Source of the DNA: Methanotrichaceae archaeon | GTDB lineage: Archaea; Halobacteriota; Methanosarcinia; Methanotrichales; Methanotrichaceae | Length of the DNA: 64,000 bases | Assembly: GCA_013178225.1 (NCBI GenBank) | Contig: JABLXE010000009.1 | Span: 62,001 to 126,000, forward strand | Direction: 5' to 3' | Shown here: positions 1-8,093 of the stretch, piece by piece | How the letters are laid out: each line of letters begins with the position of its first letter | Numbering within the stretch: position 1 is the stretch's first letter | The notes under the pieces: generated by a model | What the model saw: only the letters and a program-made list of their open reading frames with translations | The model's database searches: none | What the model was told of the DNA's origin: nothing | Translations under genes and position numbers: made by a program

Positions 1-446
1 GAGCGGCTGATGGCCGGCTTTCCCTGCGCTGCACACAGCCCGGCTTTGGTTATCAGTCCGATCCCCTCTCCGGCCAGGATCTCCGTCTGCTCCGAAGCAC
101 TGGCGGTGGCTATGACCTCGATTCCCCGGGTCACATCGAACTGATGATCACCACTGTCCTTGATCGCGACCCCCACGCCGTCTTTGGCCCGAATGGGGAG
201 ACTGACCCGGAGCCCGGCAGGGGTGGAAACCTCGACCGAGTCGAGCGGGCTTTTCAAAGAGAGCACCGCCCCCTTACAGGCGGCGGCAGCAGTGGTCCCG
301 GTGGTCAGCCCCCGTCTCAGCAGCCGGCCGTCGCTGAGGATGACCCATCTGCCGCTCCTGATCTTCGCCAGAACATCGGGATCGGATGACCTTGTGATCC
401 AGCCGGGAGAAATTTCGAGGCCGGTTACCGGGTCAACCTCGGGCAT
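1..446 (-). CDS. cbiD: Cobalt-precorrin-5B C1-methyltransferase CbiD, 3' part beyond window
   Basis: Partial gene, the last of the cbi operon visible here; it runs off the left edge after about 148 residues. CbiD methylates C1 of cobalt-precorrin-5B in the anaerobic cobalamin pathway. The translated N-terminus begins MPEVDPVTGLEI and contains the family signature LRRGLTTGTTAAAACKGA near residues 42-59. The next part, with VEVSTPAGLRVSLPI, fits the family. The ATG overlaps the end of cbiC by 14 bases, which implies translational coupling. It was found by reading the reverse strand, because no stop codon lies inside the window. Confidence 0.93.
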   Translation of the reverse strand, partial: MPEVDPVTGLEISPGWITRSSDPDVLAKIRSGRWVILSDGRLLRRGLTTGTTAAAACKGAVLSLKSPLDSVEVSTPAGLRVSLPIRAKDGVGVAIKDSGDHQFDVTRGIEVIATASASEQTEILAGEGIGLITKAGLCAAQGKPAISR

Positions 447-1056
447 GGATGTTTATGATCTCGTTTAGGGCTGCGACCGCGATGGGCGTTCCCCCGCGCG
501 TTCCGACAACAGATATCGACGGTACATCCAGGGTACGCAAAAGTTCCTTGCTCTCGGCGGCGTTGACGAATCCGACAGGCACTCCTATCACCAGCTCCGG
601 CCGGGCCTGTCCTTCCTGGATCAGTCCGCAGAGAGTCAGAAGCGCCGAGGGAGCATTTCCGATCACCACTATGGCCCCGTCGAGCTCTTCACGCAGGGCC
701 AGAACTCCGGCTGAACTCCTGGTTATGCCCCGTTCCTGGGCCAGAAGATCGCCCTTGTCGATGAAGGTCTCAATCCGGCTGTTGTGACCTTTTTTCACCA
801 CTCCGGACTTCACCATCATTATGTCCACCAGAATGGGGGCCTGGTTGCCGAGCGCTTTGAGGCCTGCGTTCACCGGATCGTTCTTAAACCTCAGAATGTC
901 TGCCACGCCCGGATCGCCGGTGGCGATTACGCATCTCTGACGGATCTTGTCTTCGACGCTGCGATCCCCGACCAGTTCGGATATGAGCTGGCGGCTCTTT
1001 CTGCTGATCTCCAGGGCCTCAGGGGTAGTAGCGCCAATGTCTGTGTATTTATCCAT
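433..1056 (-). CDS. cbiC: Cobalt-precorrin-8 methylmutase CbiC
   Basis: Moves the methyl group from C11 to C12 of cobalt-precorrin-8 to give cobyrinic acid. The 207-residue length is usual for the CbiC/CobH family. Recognisable blocks are ATGDPGVADIL near residue 45, a ...DIMMVKSGV... strand near 78, GITRSSAG near 114 and VIGNAPSAL near 132. By eye, the His that acts as general acid in CobH/CbiC (as in RVIHTTAD of the Salmonella protein) aligns with Ile here (RCVIATGD); see findings. It lies 13 bases after cbiH and overlaps cbiD, so it is cotranscribed. Confidence 0.93.
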   Translation of the reverse strand: MDKYTDIGATTPEALEISRKSRQLISELVGDRSVEDKIRQRCVIATGDPGVADILRFKNDPVNAGLKALGNQAPILVDIMMVKSGVVKKGHNSRIETFIDKGDLLAQERGITRSSAGVLALREELDGAIVVIGNAPSALLTLCGLIQEGQARPELVIGVPVGFVNAAESKELLRTLDVPSISVVGTRGGTPIAVAALNEIINIHARG

Positions 1057-1069
1057 TCCAAACTCCGCT

Positions 1070-2473
1070 CTAGTAGCTGTATTTGTTCTCGTATCCTCTT
1101 CTCACGATTATTCGCCCGCCTTGCAGGAAGGAGCCGGCTGAGGCCACCAGCAGCGTGTAGCGATGGCCGCTGGGGTTGGCCTCTGCCAGGTCTCCGGCCT
1201 TCATGACCATCATCTCCTGGCCGGCGCGGGTTACGTCTCTTCCCAAAGCGCAGGGCCGCAGAGGATCTATCTCCTCAAGAAGAGGCCTGATCTCATGGCC
1301 GCGAGCGTTGTAGATCACTGCTCCGAACCCGGCATTGGCCAGGCGGCTCAGATCTCCGGCCCCGGCCTCGTTCAGCAGGACGAAGTCGTTTACCAGCGGG
1401 GCTCCGGCGCTGGCCGCAAGCGCCCCAAAGGCGCTGACTCCCGGACACATATGGACCGGCAGCTCTTTTTCGGCCATCTCCAGGACCCTCCAGGCAGAGC
1501 TGAACAGAGATGGATCGCCGCCGGTCAGGATGGATGCCGTCTTGTCCTGAATCGCAGTCTCCCTGGCCTCCAGAAAGCGGGCTCTCATCCTCTCGGGAAA
1601 CGGTCCCTGGTGAGAGATAAGCTCGGCCGGGGAGATCTCCTTTGCCGTCTGCAGGTACCTTCCGGCAGCAAAGATTCTAACAGATCTGCGGAGCAGCTGC
1701 TCAGCCTCCCGGGTCAGCTCTCCGCTGCCTCCCGGACCTATTCCCACCACGTTTATCTTCGCACCAGAGGCAACCGAACCCCGCCAGGCTCCCCGGCCGC
1801 AGAGTATCAGCAAAGAGTTCATGTCGATTCTCTCCCGCAGATCGACGTCCTCCTGCAGCCTATCGGACCCGGTCCAGATCAGCTCCTCGCCAGGCCGGCC
1901 CACATTCTTGGCCACCAGCGCAACTCTGTTCAGCCCCAGGATCTCCAGGGCCCTTAACAGCTGCCAGTCCCGTTTCTTGCTGCGGGGGTTGTAGAGGGCC
2001 ACGGGAAGGTGCAGCTCTGCCGCCGCCCTGAGGCGGTCTTCGATGGCTGTCCAGGGCGTGAGCAGGTCGCTTAAGCTGATCACCGCCACAGCTTCCCGAA
2101 AGACCAGCCCTGCCCGGCAGGCGGCCGCAGTAAAGGAGGTCACTCCGGGGACGATCTCCACGCTCCCCTCCGCCTCTCCTGCCATCTCCAGGCCCAGGCC
2201 GGCCATGCCGTAGACGTTGGGGTCTCCGCTGCTGATCAGAGCCACGTTTCCTTCCTCCAGGAAGTCCAGCGCGGCCTTGACCCTGTCCACCTCTCTTCCC
2301 ATTCCCGAGGAGAAGACCCGCTTTCCCGGCAGCAGATCGGATATGAGGTCCAGATACGGCCGGTAGCCCACCACGAAGTCGGCGGCCCTGATGGTCTCCT
2401 CGGCCCGCAGGGTGCGAAGGCCTGGGTCCCCGGGGCCTATTCCGACAATTGACAGCTTATTGTCCCAGGGCAA
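1070..2473 (-). CDS. cbiH: Precorrin-3B C17-methyltransferase CbiH/CobJ with a second CobJ-like domain
   Basis: C17 methylation and ring contraction step of the anaerobic corrin pathway. At 467 residues it is about twice the usual length. Residues 1-235 are a clear CobJ/CbiH methylase: VGIGPGDPGLRT at the N-terminus, SSGDPNVYGMAG near 81, VPGVTSF, and LYNPRSKKRDW near 161. Residues 238-467 repeat the fold in a diverged form: VVGIGPGGSGELT, LTGGDPSLFSSAW, CPGVSAFGAL, and an RRGYENKY tail resembling the usual CobJ C-terminus. The second half could instead be a CbiE-like methylase, but the tail argues for CobJ. It overlaps the cbiG stop by 17 bases. Confidence 0.88.
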   Translation of the reverse strand: MPWDNKLSIVGIGPGDPGLRTLRAEETIRAADFVVGYRPYLDLISDLLPGKRVFSSGMGREVDRVKAALDFLEEGNVALISSGDPNVYGMAGLGLEMAGEAEGSVEIVPGVTSFTAAACRAGLVFREAVAVISLSDLLTPWTAIEDRLRAAAELHLPVALYNPRSKKRDWQLLRALEILGLNRVALVAKNVGRPGEELIWTGSDRLQEDVDLRERIDMNSLLILCGRGAWRGSVASGAKINVVGIGPGGSGELTREAEQLLRRSVRIFAAGRYLQTAKEISPAELISHQGPFPERMRARFLEARETAIQDKTASILTGGDPSLFSSAWRVLEMAEKELPVHMCPGVSAFGALAASAGAPLVNDFVLLNEAGAGDLSRLANAGFGAVIYNARGHEIRPLLEEIDPLRPCALGRDVTRAGQEMMVMKAGDLAEANPSGHRYTLLVASAGSFLQGGRIIVRRGYENKYSY

Positions 2474-3338
2474 CCGTCACCCTCCCGTAAGCCCTCTTGG
2501 GCAGGATCAGCCTATCTGCCAGGGCCAGGACCGCGGGCTCGGCGACACCCGTCAGTCCCAGATCGCCGGCCCGGGAGGCAGTGGTGGGGGATTGGGCGTT
2601 CAGAACCTCACGGGGGAGATAGACCACCTCTTTTCCCAGGCTTTCGGCCGCCCTGCGGATGCCCTCTTCGTCCTTCTTGAGCCAGGCCGTGGCCAGGAGG
2701 GCCAGGTCCTCGCGGGAGCAGCCTGCTTCTTTCAGTGCCAGGTCAAGCGCCCCCAGTACCTCGTCCTCTCTTACTCCTCTCCTCGCTCCCAGGCCAGCCA
2801 CCAGGCCTTTCATCTTCAAGACCGCCACATCCCGGTCAACGATCACTATTTTTGGCCCCTTCAATCGCAGGACCGGGACTTCCTGGCGGATGCAGGCCAA
2901 ATTGACCTCCTTGCTGGCTTCCCGGTTCACGATCTCGGCGTTCAGCCGGGCGGCTGTCCCCTCCAGAGAGGCCCGTCCCAGAGAATCGGTTGCGGTGGTG
3001 ATGGCCGGGTACAGTCCCAGGGCCGAAGAAAGTGCCAGTGCCAGGTCGTTGGCACCGTGATGCCCTCCCACCACCGGAACCGCGCAGGATAGACCGGAGT
3101 CCACGGCCACTACCGGGCGGTCCTGCCACTTGTCCTTGAGCAGGGGACAGACGGCTCTCACCACTATCCCCGTGGCCATCACCGCCACCAGCAGGTCGAA
3201 GCGCTCCATGATCTCCTCCATGCTTCCCGTCCGGTAAAGGACCAGGGAGGGAGAATAGTCCCCTTCCAGGGCCCGGACGATTTTATCGCCCTTTTCCCGG
3301 TCGCGGGGAAAGACCAGGACCGCTACCGATTTCGGTAT
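2457..3338 (-). CDS. cbiG: Cobalamin biosynthesis protein CbiG, probable ATA start
   Basis: CbiG opens the delta-lactone of cobalt-precorrin-5A. Family signatures are [29 protein letters not shown] and [14 protein letters not shown] in the N-terminal half, then ITTATDSLG. The first in-frame ATG (3221) would cut off the first strand of the N-terminal domain. Homologous-looking sequence continues upstream as [16 protein letters not shown] up to an ATA codon at 3336-3338, with AGGAGGT about 8 bases before it and no in-frame ATG, GTG or TTG near. I therefore place the start at ATA (293 residues). The C-terminal domain with [12 protein letters not shown] is present. It overlaps cbiF by 16 bases. 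Confidence 0.85.
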   Translation of the reverse strand: MPKSVAVLVFPRDREKGDKIVRALEGDYSPSLVLYRTGSMEEIMERFDLLVAVMATGIVVRAVCPLLKDKWQDRPVVAVDSGLSCAVPVVGGHHGANDLALALSSALGLYPAITTATDSLGRASLEGTAARLNAEIVNREASKEVNLACIRQEVPVLRLKGPKIVIVDRDVAVLKMKGLVAGLGARRGVREDEVLGALDLALKEAGCSREDLALLATAWLKKDEEGIRRAAESLGKEVVYLPREVLNAQSPTTASRAGDLGLTGVAEPAVLALADRLILPKRAYGRVTVALGQ

Positions 3339-4033
3339 AGGTGCGACCTCCTGTATCCGCTGCGCTTCACGACTCCGCCCACCAGTATCAGGGCGCTTCT
3401 GACGATTTCCGCTGCCTCCACCTTCTCGGCGATGTCGGCGACCGTTCCCACTATCACCTGCTGGTCGGGCCAGGAGGCGTGGTAGATCACAGCCACCGGG
3501 GTGTCACCCGGACGGTCCAGGCTGGCGACGACCTCCCGGATCTTGTCCACTCCCAGGAAGATGGCCAAAGTGGTTCCGTGCCTGGAGAGCGCTGCCAGCT
3601 CGTCTTTTTCCAGGGTGGTACCGGCCGGCCTGGTGATGATCAGGGACTCGGAGACCCCCTTCAGGGTGAGCTGGGTTTTGAGCGCGGCCGAGGAGGCGAA
3701 GAGAGACGAGACTCCGGGGACCACTTCGACCTCCACTCCGGCCTCTTCCAGGGGAGCCATCTGCTCGATGATGGCTCCGTAAAGGGCAGGGTCTCCGCTG
3801 TGCAGCCTCACCACTTTCTGTCCGGAGGAGACGGCCTTCAGCATTCGGTCGGTGGTCTCCTCCAGCGACAGGCCGTTGCTGTCCACCAGCTCGGCCCTGA
3901 GGCTTTTTAAGAGATCGGTGTTCACCAGAGAGCCGGCATAGACCACCAGATCCGCCTCCTCCAGCAGCCTCTTTCCCTTCACCGTGATCAGGTCCGGGTC
4001 GCCGGGCCCTGCTCCCACGAAGTAAATTTTCAT
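3323..4033 (-). CDS. cbiF: Cobalt-precorrin-4 C11-methyltransferase CbiF
   Basis: SAM-dependent methylation of C11 of cobalt-precorrin-4. The product of 236 residues begins [20 protein letters not shown], the classic tetrapyrrole-methylase start. It also has [16 protein letters not shown] near 83, [11 protein letters not shown] near 111, and the CbiF-type middle [14 protein letters not shown]. The reading frame is open 28 codons further upstream, but that stretch is antisense-like and inside cbiL. The ATG at 4033 overlaps the cbiL stop as ATGA, so it is the start. Part of the cbi operon. Confidence 0.95.
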   Translation of the reverse strand: MKIYFVGAGPGDPDLITVKGKRLLEEADLVVYAGSLVNTDLLKSLRAELVDSNGLSLEETTDRMLKAVSSGQKVVRLHSGDPALYGAIIEQMAPLEEAGVEVEVVPGVSSLFASSAALKTQLTLKGVSESLIITRPAGTTLEKDELAALSRHGTTLAIFLGVDKIREVVASLDRPGDTPVAVIYHASWPDQQVIVGTVADIAEKVEAAEIVRSALILVGGVVKRSGYRRSHLYRNR

Positions 4034-4638
4034 CGCCTTCTCCTCGCCAACAGCACGCTGAAGTACTCGCTCTTCTCCGGCATCGAACCCCGTATCACCT
4101 TCTCCTCCGGCGTGCACAGCCTGGTTCCCAGGGTGAAATCGCCGAAGCCCTCTTCCTCCAGCTCCCGGGCTATCTCTTGCGGACGGGTGGCCTTGATCCT
4201 GATCACCGCGTCCAGCTCTGAGCCGTCCGAGACCAGGAAGGATCTGTCCAGCGCAGCGCCAAATCGCGAGGCTAAAGCGGGGACTACTCCCACGCCGGGA
4301 ACGGTCTGTACATCGATTGCGGGATTCACCCGTTCAACCATCTTCCTCAGGTGAGAGAAGGTGGAGAAGGTATTGACGTCCCCGATGCAGGCAAAGCCGG
4401 TCTGTCCCTCAAGGGCGTATCCGGCCACTATCCGGGCGTTCGTCGTCCACACCCTCTCCAGCTCCTGCGGATCTTCGATCATGGGAAACTCCAGAATCTC
4501 AGGAGAGCAGTAGGGGCGGGCCAGATTTGCGGCCATCTCTCCGGGAACAAAGACTTTCTTGCAGGTCTTGAGCACCTTGGCCGCCTTGAAGGTCAGAAGA
4601 TCAGGATCGCCGGGCCCCAAGCTTATTCCTATCAGCAT
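4030..4638 (-). CDS. cbiL: Cobalt-precorrin-2 C20-methyltransferase CbiL
   Basis: First methylase of the cobalt-specific branch; methylates C20 of cobalt-precorrin-2. At 202 residues it begins with a methylase loop, [20 protein letters not shown], and has [16 protein letters not shown] near residue 83 and [15 protein letters not shown] near 113. The N-terminus carries the ...VFVPGEMA... segment seen in CbiL rather than in the other methylases. It overlaps cbiT by 7 bases and cbiF by 4, so all three are translated from one transcript. Confidence 0.92.
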   Translation of the reverse strand: MLIGISLGPGDPDLLTFKAAKVLKTCKKVFVPGEMAANLARPYCSPEILEFPMIEDPQELERVWTTNARIVAGYALEGQTGFACIGDVNTFSTFSHLRKMVERVNPAIDVQTVPGVGVVPALASRFGAALDRSFLVSDGSELDAVIRIKATRPQEIARELEEEGFGDFTLGTRLCTPEEKVIRGSMPEKSEYFSVLLARRRR

Positions 4639-5144
4639 CTTCCCACCACCATGAAGATGGGATTTACAGGTCTTAAAGCCATATCTCCTGCCAGTTCGTA
4701 CCCCTTGCTTATATGTATCTGCAACAGCTCCTGAAAGATTCCGGCCTCCTTCATCAGCTCAACCACCCGGGAGGCAATTCCCAGCCGGGCCAGGTCGGCC
4801 ACCACGATGCAGCCGGGGGAGGCCTTCTTGAGCAGAAGGGGAAAGTAGGACTCGATATCCCTGGTGCCGCCGATGAAGCACCGGTCAATGGCCGGAAGAG
4901 TCGGCAGAATATGAGCTGCCTCTCCCTGCAGAAAAATGCCGCCGGGAACTGCCGACTGCGAAAGCTGTACAGCCTCAGGACGCCGGTCGATGCCGTAAAT
5001 TCTATCGGTGAAACGGGACGCTGCCCTGGACACAGCTCCTGAGCCGCAGCCCAGGTCCAGGAAAACCTGGCCCGGGCGGAGGTCGAGCTTGCCCATGGCG
5101 ATGTGGATGTTCTCCTCCTGGGTGGCGGTTCCGGGAAGCTTCAT
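4632..5144 (-). CDS. cbiT: Cobalt-precorrin-6B C15-methyltransferase / decarboxylase CbiT
   Basis: Methylates C15 and decarboxylates the C12 acetate side chain; it normally works with CbiE. It is a class I SAM methyltransferase of 170 residues: the N-terminal motif TQEENIHIAMGKLDL is typical of CbiT, followed by the SAM loop LDLGCGSGAVS at 29-39, YGIDRRPEA near 49, and a cbiT-type FIGGTRDIE segment near 90. First gene of the operon; a TATA-like element lies about 28 bases upstream. No cbiE was found nearby; it may lie to the left of cbiD or be supplied elsewhere. Confidence 0.92.
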   Translation of the reverse strand: MKLPGTATQEENIHIAMGKLDLRPGQVFLDLGCGSGAVSRAASRFTDRIYGIDRRPEAVQLSQSAVPGGIFLQGEAAHILPTLPAIDRCFIGGTRDIESYFPLLLKKASPGCIVVADLARLGIASRVVELMKEAGIFQELLQIHISKGYELAGDMALRPVNPIFMVVGRC

Positions 5145-5168
5145 GCCTCATCAGGACTCCCCGAAAGA

Positions 5169-5176
5169 GATATAAG
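5169..5176 (-). promoter_or_regulatory. TATA-like box for the cbi operon
   Basis: Read on the minus strand the sequence is CTTATATC, about 28 bases before the cbiT ATG. The spacing would put the transcription start at or next to the ATG, giving a leaderless message. No clear Shine-Dalgarno site precedes the ATG, which agrees. A TTTATTTAAAT stretch further upstream is an alternative. Confidence 0.4.
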
Positions 5177-5226
5177 GTTAATCCAAGTGCATTTGTCCGG
5201 ATTTAAATAAAGTAAACTTTCAGACT

Positions 5227-5772
5227 TCAATCGAAGGGTTCGTCCTCGAAGGCGCTCCGGCTGGATATAATATCGTAGTAGCCGGATATGCGCTCGATGT
5301 CCAGCCTGGTGACGATGTAGCATCCGCCCTTTCTCTCCAGTGCCGGATGGGCCTCGATCTCATCTCGGGAAAGTCCCACTCTCCCGTCGGAATAGCTCTG
5401 CCTGGCCTCGCCCCAGGGTACCAGGTGAGCGGTTCGAGGCCGCCCGGCGCCGTGTCGAAGCTCGACCGCCAGTATCCCCTGCCGTCCGGACCGCTCCAGG
5501 AACGCGGTCTCGCGGTCTAGCTGATGTGCGCCGGCAGCGGAGCTGAAGTGCTGTTTGAAGTACAGCGTCTTGGCCTTGCGAGCGTCGAGGCTCTTGCATT
5601 CGATGGCCAGGTAGTATTCCGGAAATCTGGAGTCAACCAGGATGTCCGCGAACTGAGGCGAGAAGCGGGACTGCTTGAGCCGGTAGGCTATGGCGTCGAT
5701 CTTCTCGGCGGCAAAGAAGGCGTTCAGGGCTGCCACCAGCGCCCATTCGAAGTCCGGCATTGCCACTTTCAC
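5227..5772 (-). CDS. Possible PD-(D/E)XK-type nuclease, uncharacterised
   Basis: Protein of 181 residues. The segment FADILVDSRFPEYYLAIECKS (residues 41-61) has the spacing of a PD-(D/E)XK nuclease core: an Asp at the start of one strand, then E-x-K on the next (IECK). Archaeal Holliday junction resolvases and restriction-like nucleases share this arrangement, but I see no closer match to Hjc. The rest has no signature I know. It lies just upstream of the cbi operon in the same direction, separated by a promoter, so no link to cobalamin is implied. The nuclease call is inference from one motif. Confidence 0.6.
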   Translation of the reverse strand: MKVAMPDFEWALVAALNAFFAAEKIDAIAYRLKQSRFSPQFADILVDSRFPEYYLAIECKSLDARKAKTLYFKQHFSSAAGAHQLDRETAFLERSGRQGILAVELRHGAGRPRTAHLVPWGEARQSYSDGRVGLSRDEIEAHPALERKGGCYIVTRLDIERISGYYDIISSRSAFEDEPFD

Positions 5773-5894
5773 CCCGTCCCGCTACAATTGGCATCCTTAT
5801 CTTAGATCACTTTCGCCTTCCCCCCGTCCTCAGGGCTTAAGAGTTTTGGGAGGCGATCTTTTCAGGTACGGCTCATTGGGGCAGGAGAGAGACG

Positions 5895-6116
5895 ATGGTT
5901 GTGGGGAGAACGCTGTGGGATTTCGTAATCGAGATGATGGAGACGCCCGGCCTGAGACTGTGGCTGCTAGCCCTGGTGATCGTCATGGAATTCATATTCA
6001 TAATAATATTAATATTGGTACAGGCCGGGTTCCTGAGCCTGAACCTGAGCTACGGCGGCCTGGGAGTGGAGATCCGGCCCTTTGCGGCAAATTTGGCCAT
6101 GGCTCATCAATTTTAA
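5895..6116 (+). CDS. Small membrane protein, unknown
   Basis: 73 residues with one strongly hydrophobic segment (LWLLALVIVMEFIFIIILIL, about residues 22-41), preceded by a short charged N-terminus. A GAGAGA-type purine stretch lies before the ATG. No family recognised. It sits just before the small SAP-like gene in the same direction. Support is moderate: the length and the clean transmembrane helix are the only evidence. Confidence 0.5.
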   Translation: MVVGRTLWDFVIEMMETPGLRLWLLALVIVMEFIFIIILILVQAGFLSLNLSYGGLGVEIRPFAANLAMAHQF

Positions 6117-6150
6117 GTATCTTTGTATGAGATGGGCTTAGCGATCTAAT

Positions 6151-6306
6151 ATGGATGCCGAGGAGATAGCCAAGAAGTACACCATGAACGAGCTGCGGCC
6201 GGTGGCCAAGAAATACGGGATTGCCACCAGCTGCGTCAAGAAGGCCGATATCGTCCGGAAAATGCCACCTGAAGCCCTGGCCGAGCTGGAAGCGATCAAG
6301 AAATAA
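6151..6306 (+). CDS. 51-residue SAP-like helical protein
   Basis: Short gene reading MDAEEIAKKYTMNELRPVAK and ending in LAELEAIKK. The core MNELRPVAKKYGI...KKADIVRKM has the helix-turn-helix pattern of SAP or Rho-N-terminal nucleic-acid-binding modules (L/I at the helix ends, K near the turn, then KxxIVxxM). A SAP-like role in binding nucleic acid is inference. Codon use matches the neighbours. It lies 32 bases before thyA in the same direction and may share its transcript. Confidence 0.6.
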   Translation: MDAEEIAKKYTMNELRPVAKKYGIATSCVKKADIVRKMPPEALAELEAIKK

Positions 6307-6338
6307 TCTTTTTTACAATCCCGCTTCATCTCTTCAAC

Positions 6339-7028
6339 ATGGCAAAGCTTGGCAGGTTCATCCGGGCTCGGACCATCTCCGATGCCTGGCAGCGCGGCCT
6401 CAACCTGATCTGGAGGCAGGGCCAGGAGATCAGGGACGAGAGGGGCACCAGAATTAAAGAGCTGCTGTCGCTGCAGGTGGTGGTGCAGGACCCCTTTAGC
6501 GACATGATCCCCTCGTGCTACTCCTGGAACCGGGACCGACTGGAGGAGTACGCGGAGCAGCTTCAGAGCGGCACAAACCCCGGATTCGAGTACACTTACG
6601 GCGAGCGCCTGCGGGCCTGGAAGATCCCCGGAATTCCCGGGCAGGCCGACCGGCCTCTGGACCAGATTGCAGAGGTGATCCGCAGGCTGCAGAACTCATC
6701 CTCCACCAGGCGGGCAACAGCCGTCACCTGGATTCCGCCGGTCGACAACCTTCGCGAGGAGATCCCATGCATGATAGTGGACGACTTCAAGCTGCGCGAT
6801 GGACGGCTGAATCTGTCGATATTCTTCCGCAGTCACGACTTTGCCGGAGCCTATCCCGCCAACCTCTACGGCCTGGCCAGGCTGCTGGAATACGTCTCTT
6901 CCCAGGTGGACGCAAAGCCCGGCAGCATCTCCACCCTTAGCTCGTCGGCCCACATCTACGATCACGACTGGGACTGGGTGGAGGAGATGGTACAGGGCGC
7001 TTTTCGAGCGGAAATGAGCGGCCTCTGA
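6339..7028 (+). CDS. thyA: Methanogen-type thymidylate synthase
   Basis: Makes dTMP from dUMP. The 229-residue length and the sequence match the methanogen-specific ThyA branch, not bacterial ThyA. The catalytic Cys lies in EEIPCMIVDDF near residue 146. The nucleotide-binding block FFRSHDFAGAYPANLYGL matches the RS.D..LG.PFN..Y signature of the family. HIYDHD near the C-terminus corresponds to the conserved H-x-Y that contacts dUMP. The C1 donor in methanogens is thought to be a methanopterin derivative; that is family knowledge and is not visible here. Confidence 0.88.
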   Translation: MAKLGRFIRARTISDAWQRGLNLIWRQGQEIRDERGTRIKELLSLQVVVQDPFSDMIPSCYSWNRDRLEEYAEQLQSGTNPGFEYTYGERLRAWKIPGIPGQADRPLDQIAEVIRRLQNSSSTRRATAVTWIPPVDNLREEIPCMIVDDFKLRDGRLNLSIFFRSHDFAGAYPANLYGLARLLEYVSSQVDAKPGSISTLSSSAHIYDHDWDWVEEMVQGAFRAEMSGL

Positions 7029-7080
7029 GGCCCGTCAGGTCTTTAACTCCCAGATCTCAACCACTCTGTAAAATTTCACG

Positions 7081-7425
7081 GTGACTCTGATGATTAGCAA
7101 AGCCGTAACCGAGAAGGATCTGGAGCTGGACGAGAAGAAGGTATTCGGGGCCGTAATCAACCTGTGGTGTATCGGAAACCCCAAGGACCCTTACCAGCAC
7201 AGCACTGAGAGCCAGGTGATCAAGGACGCGGAGAAGGCCGGCCTCTCCAGGGACAAAGCTGCAGAGGTGCTGAAGGGTCTGGAGGACAAGAAGCTGGTCC
7301 GGGTCGAGGAGAGGAACGGAAAGCGATATATTGAATACCGGATGGAGGGCGAGCATATCGTAAAAGAGCTGCAGAAGACCACCTACGTGGACAGCAGGTT
7401 CGAGTTCAAGCCTCCTCACCATTGA
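7081..7425 (+). CDS. Small winged-helix-like protein, unknown
   Basis: About 114 residues. The middle (ESQVIKDAEKAGLSRDKAAEVLKGLEDKKLVRVEERNGKRYIEYRM) has a winged-helix pattern: two helices, a recognition-like helix ending in LEDKKLV, then a two-strand wing. It may bind DNA or mediate protein contacts. The start may be GTG at 7081 or ATG at 7090; neither has a strong ribosome binding site. No family name is known to me. Confidence 0.6.
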   Translation: MTLMISKAVTEKDLELDEKKVFGAVINLWCIGNPKDPYQHSTESQVIKDAEKAGLSRDKAAEVLKGLEDKKLVRVEERNGKRYIEYRMEGEHIVKELQKTTYVDSRFEFKPPHH

Positions 7426-7555
7426 TCTGCATGCTTGAATCTTAATCTTTTGCCGGGGCTGGCCTCAATAGCAGGGCCTCTGCCGTCCCAGCAGCAAATT
7501 ATTTTATCCTTTCCAGCAGACCGCCAGGCTGGAAAGGCTGGAGGAGGCTTAAGGT

Positions 7556-7858
7556 ATGATTAGACATATCGTCATGTTCAAGATGAAGGAGTCGGCCGAA
7601 GGGGCCAACAGAGAGGAGAACGTCCAGCGGGTCAAGTCCGGGCTGGAGGCCCTGACGGGAAAGATCCCTGAGATCAGGTACTTCGAGCTTGGGAAGAACG
7701 TCATAGACTCTGCGGCTGCCTATGACCTGGTGCTGGTCTCCGAGTTCGAGGACCAGGAGTCCCTGGTCAGCTATCAGAGGCACCCCGAGCACCAGAAGGT
7801 TTTTGGGCTGGTGCAAAAGGTATGCGAAAACCGGGCGGTGGTGGACTACTCGCTGTGA
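7556..7858 (+). CDS. Stress-responsive alpha/beta barrel (Dabb) domain protein
   Basis: 100 residues beginning MIRHIVMFKMKE, the characteristic first strand of the Dabb fold (xxHxVxFKxK). It continues with IPEIRYFELGKN, DLVLVSEFEDQESLVSYQRHPEHQK and ENRAVVDYSL. The Y-x-x-H-P-x-H motif is typical of the family. These are small dimeric barrel proteins of varied or unknown function. AAGGT lies shortly before the ATG. Confidence 0.88.
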   Translation: MIRHIVMFKMKESAEGANREENVQRVKSGLEALTGKIPEIRYFELGKNVIDSAAAYDLVLVSEFEDQESLVSYQRHPEHQKVFGLVQKVCENRAVVDYSL

Positions 7859-7964
7859 TGGAGCCGTTGGCTTCATATCCTCTTTTAGAGGAATTGCGCA
7901 TCCGATCGGGGACGCGATCAGAGCCTCGAAATATTTATTCTTCTCCTATTAAAAATTAAAAACT

Positions 7965-8033
7965 GCACTAACAGTGATTTTTCTGATGCCATTTTGGGAC
8001 AAATCCATAAAATTTCCGGATCTGGCACTAACA
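7965..8033 (+). repeat. Pair of 9-base direct repeats (GCACTAACA) upstream of the ATPase/MscS operon
   Basis: GCACTAACA occurs at 7965-7973 and 8025-8033, 60 bases apart, in the 235-base AT-rich gap before the ATPase gene. The first copy lies in a small CACT-AAC-AGTG dyad. An AAATATTTATT TATA-like stretch lies just upstream. The pair may be an operator; there is no direct evidence. Confidence 0.35.
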
Positions 8034-8093
8034 AGGATCCCAGGATAGGTAAATTCATATTCCTGCCGGGCGAAAATTATTCAAGGATCAAGG

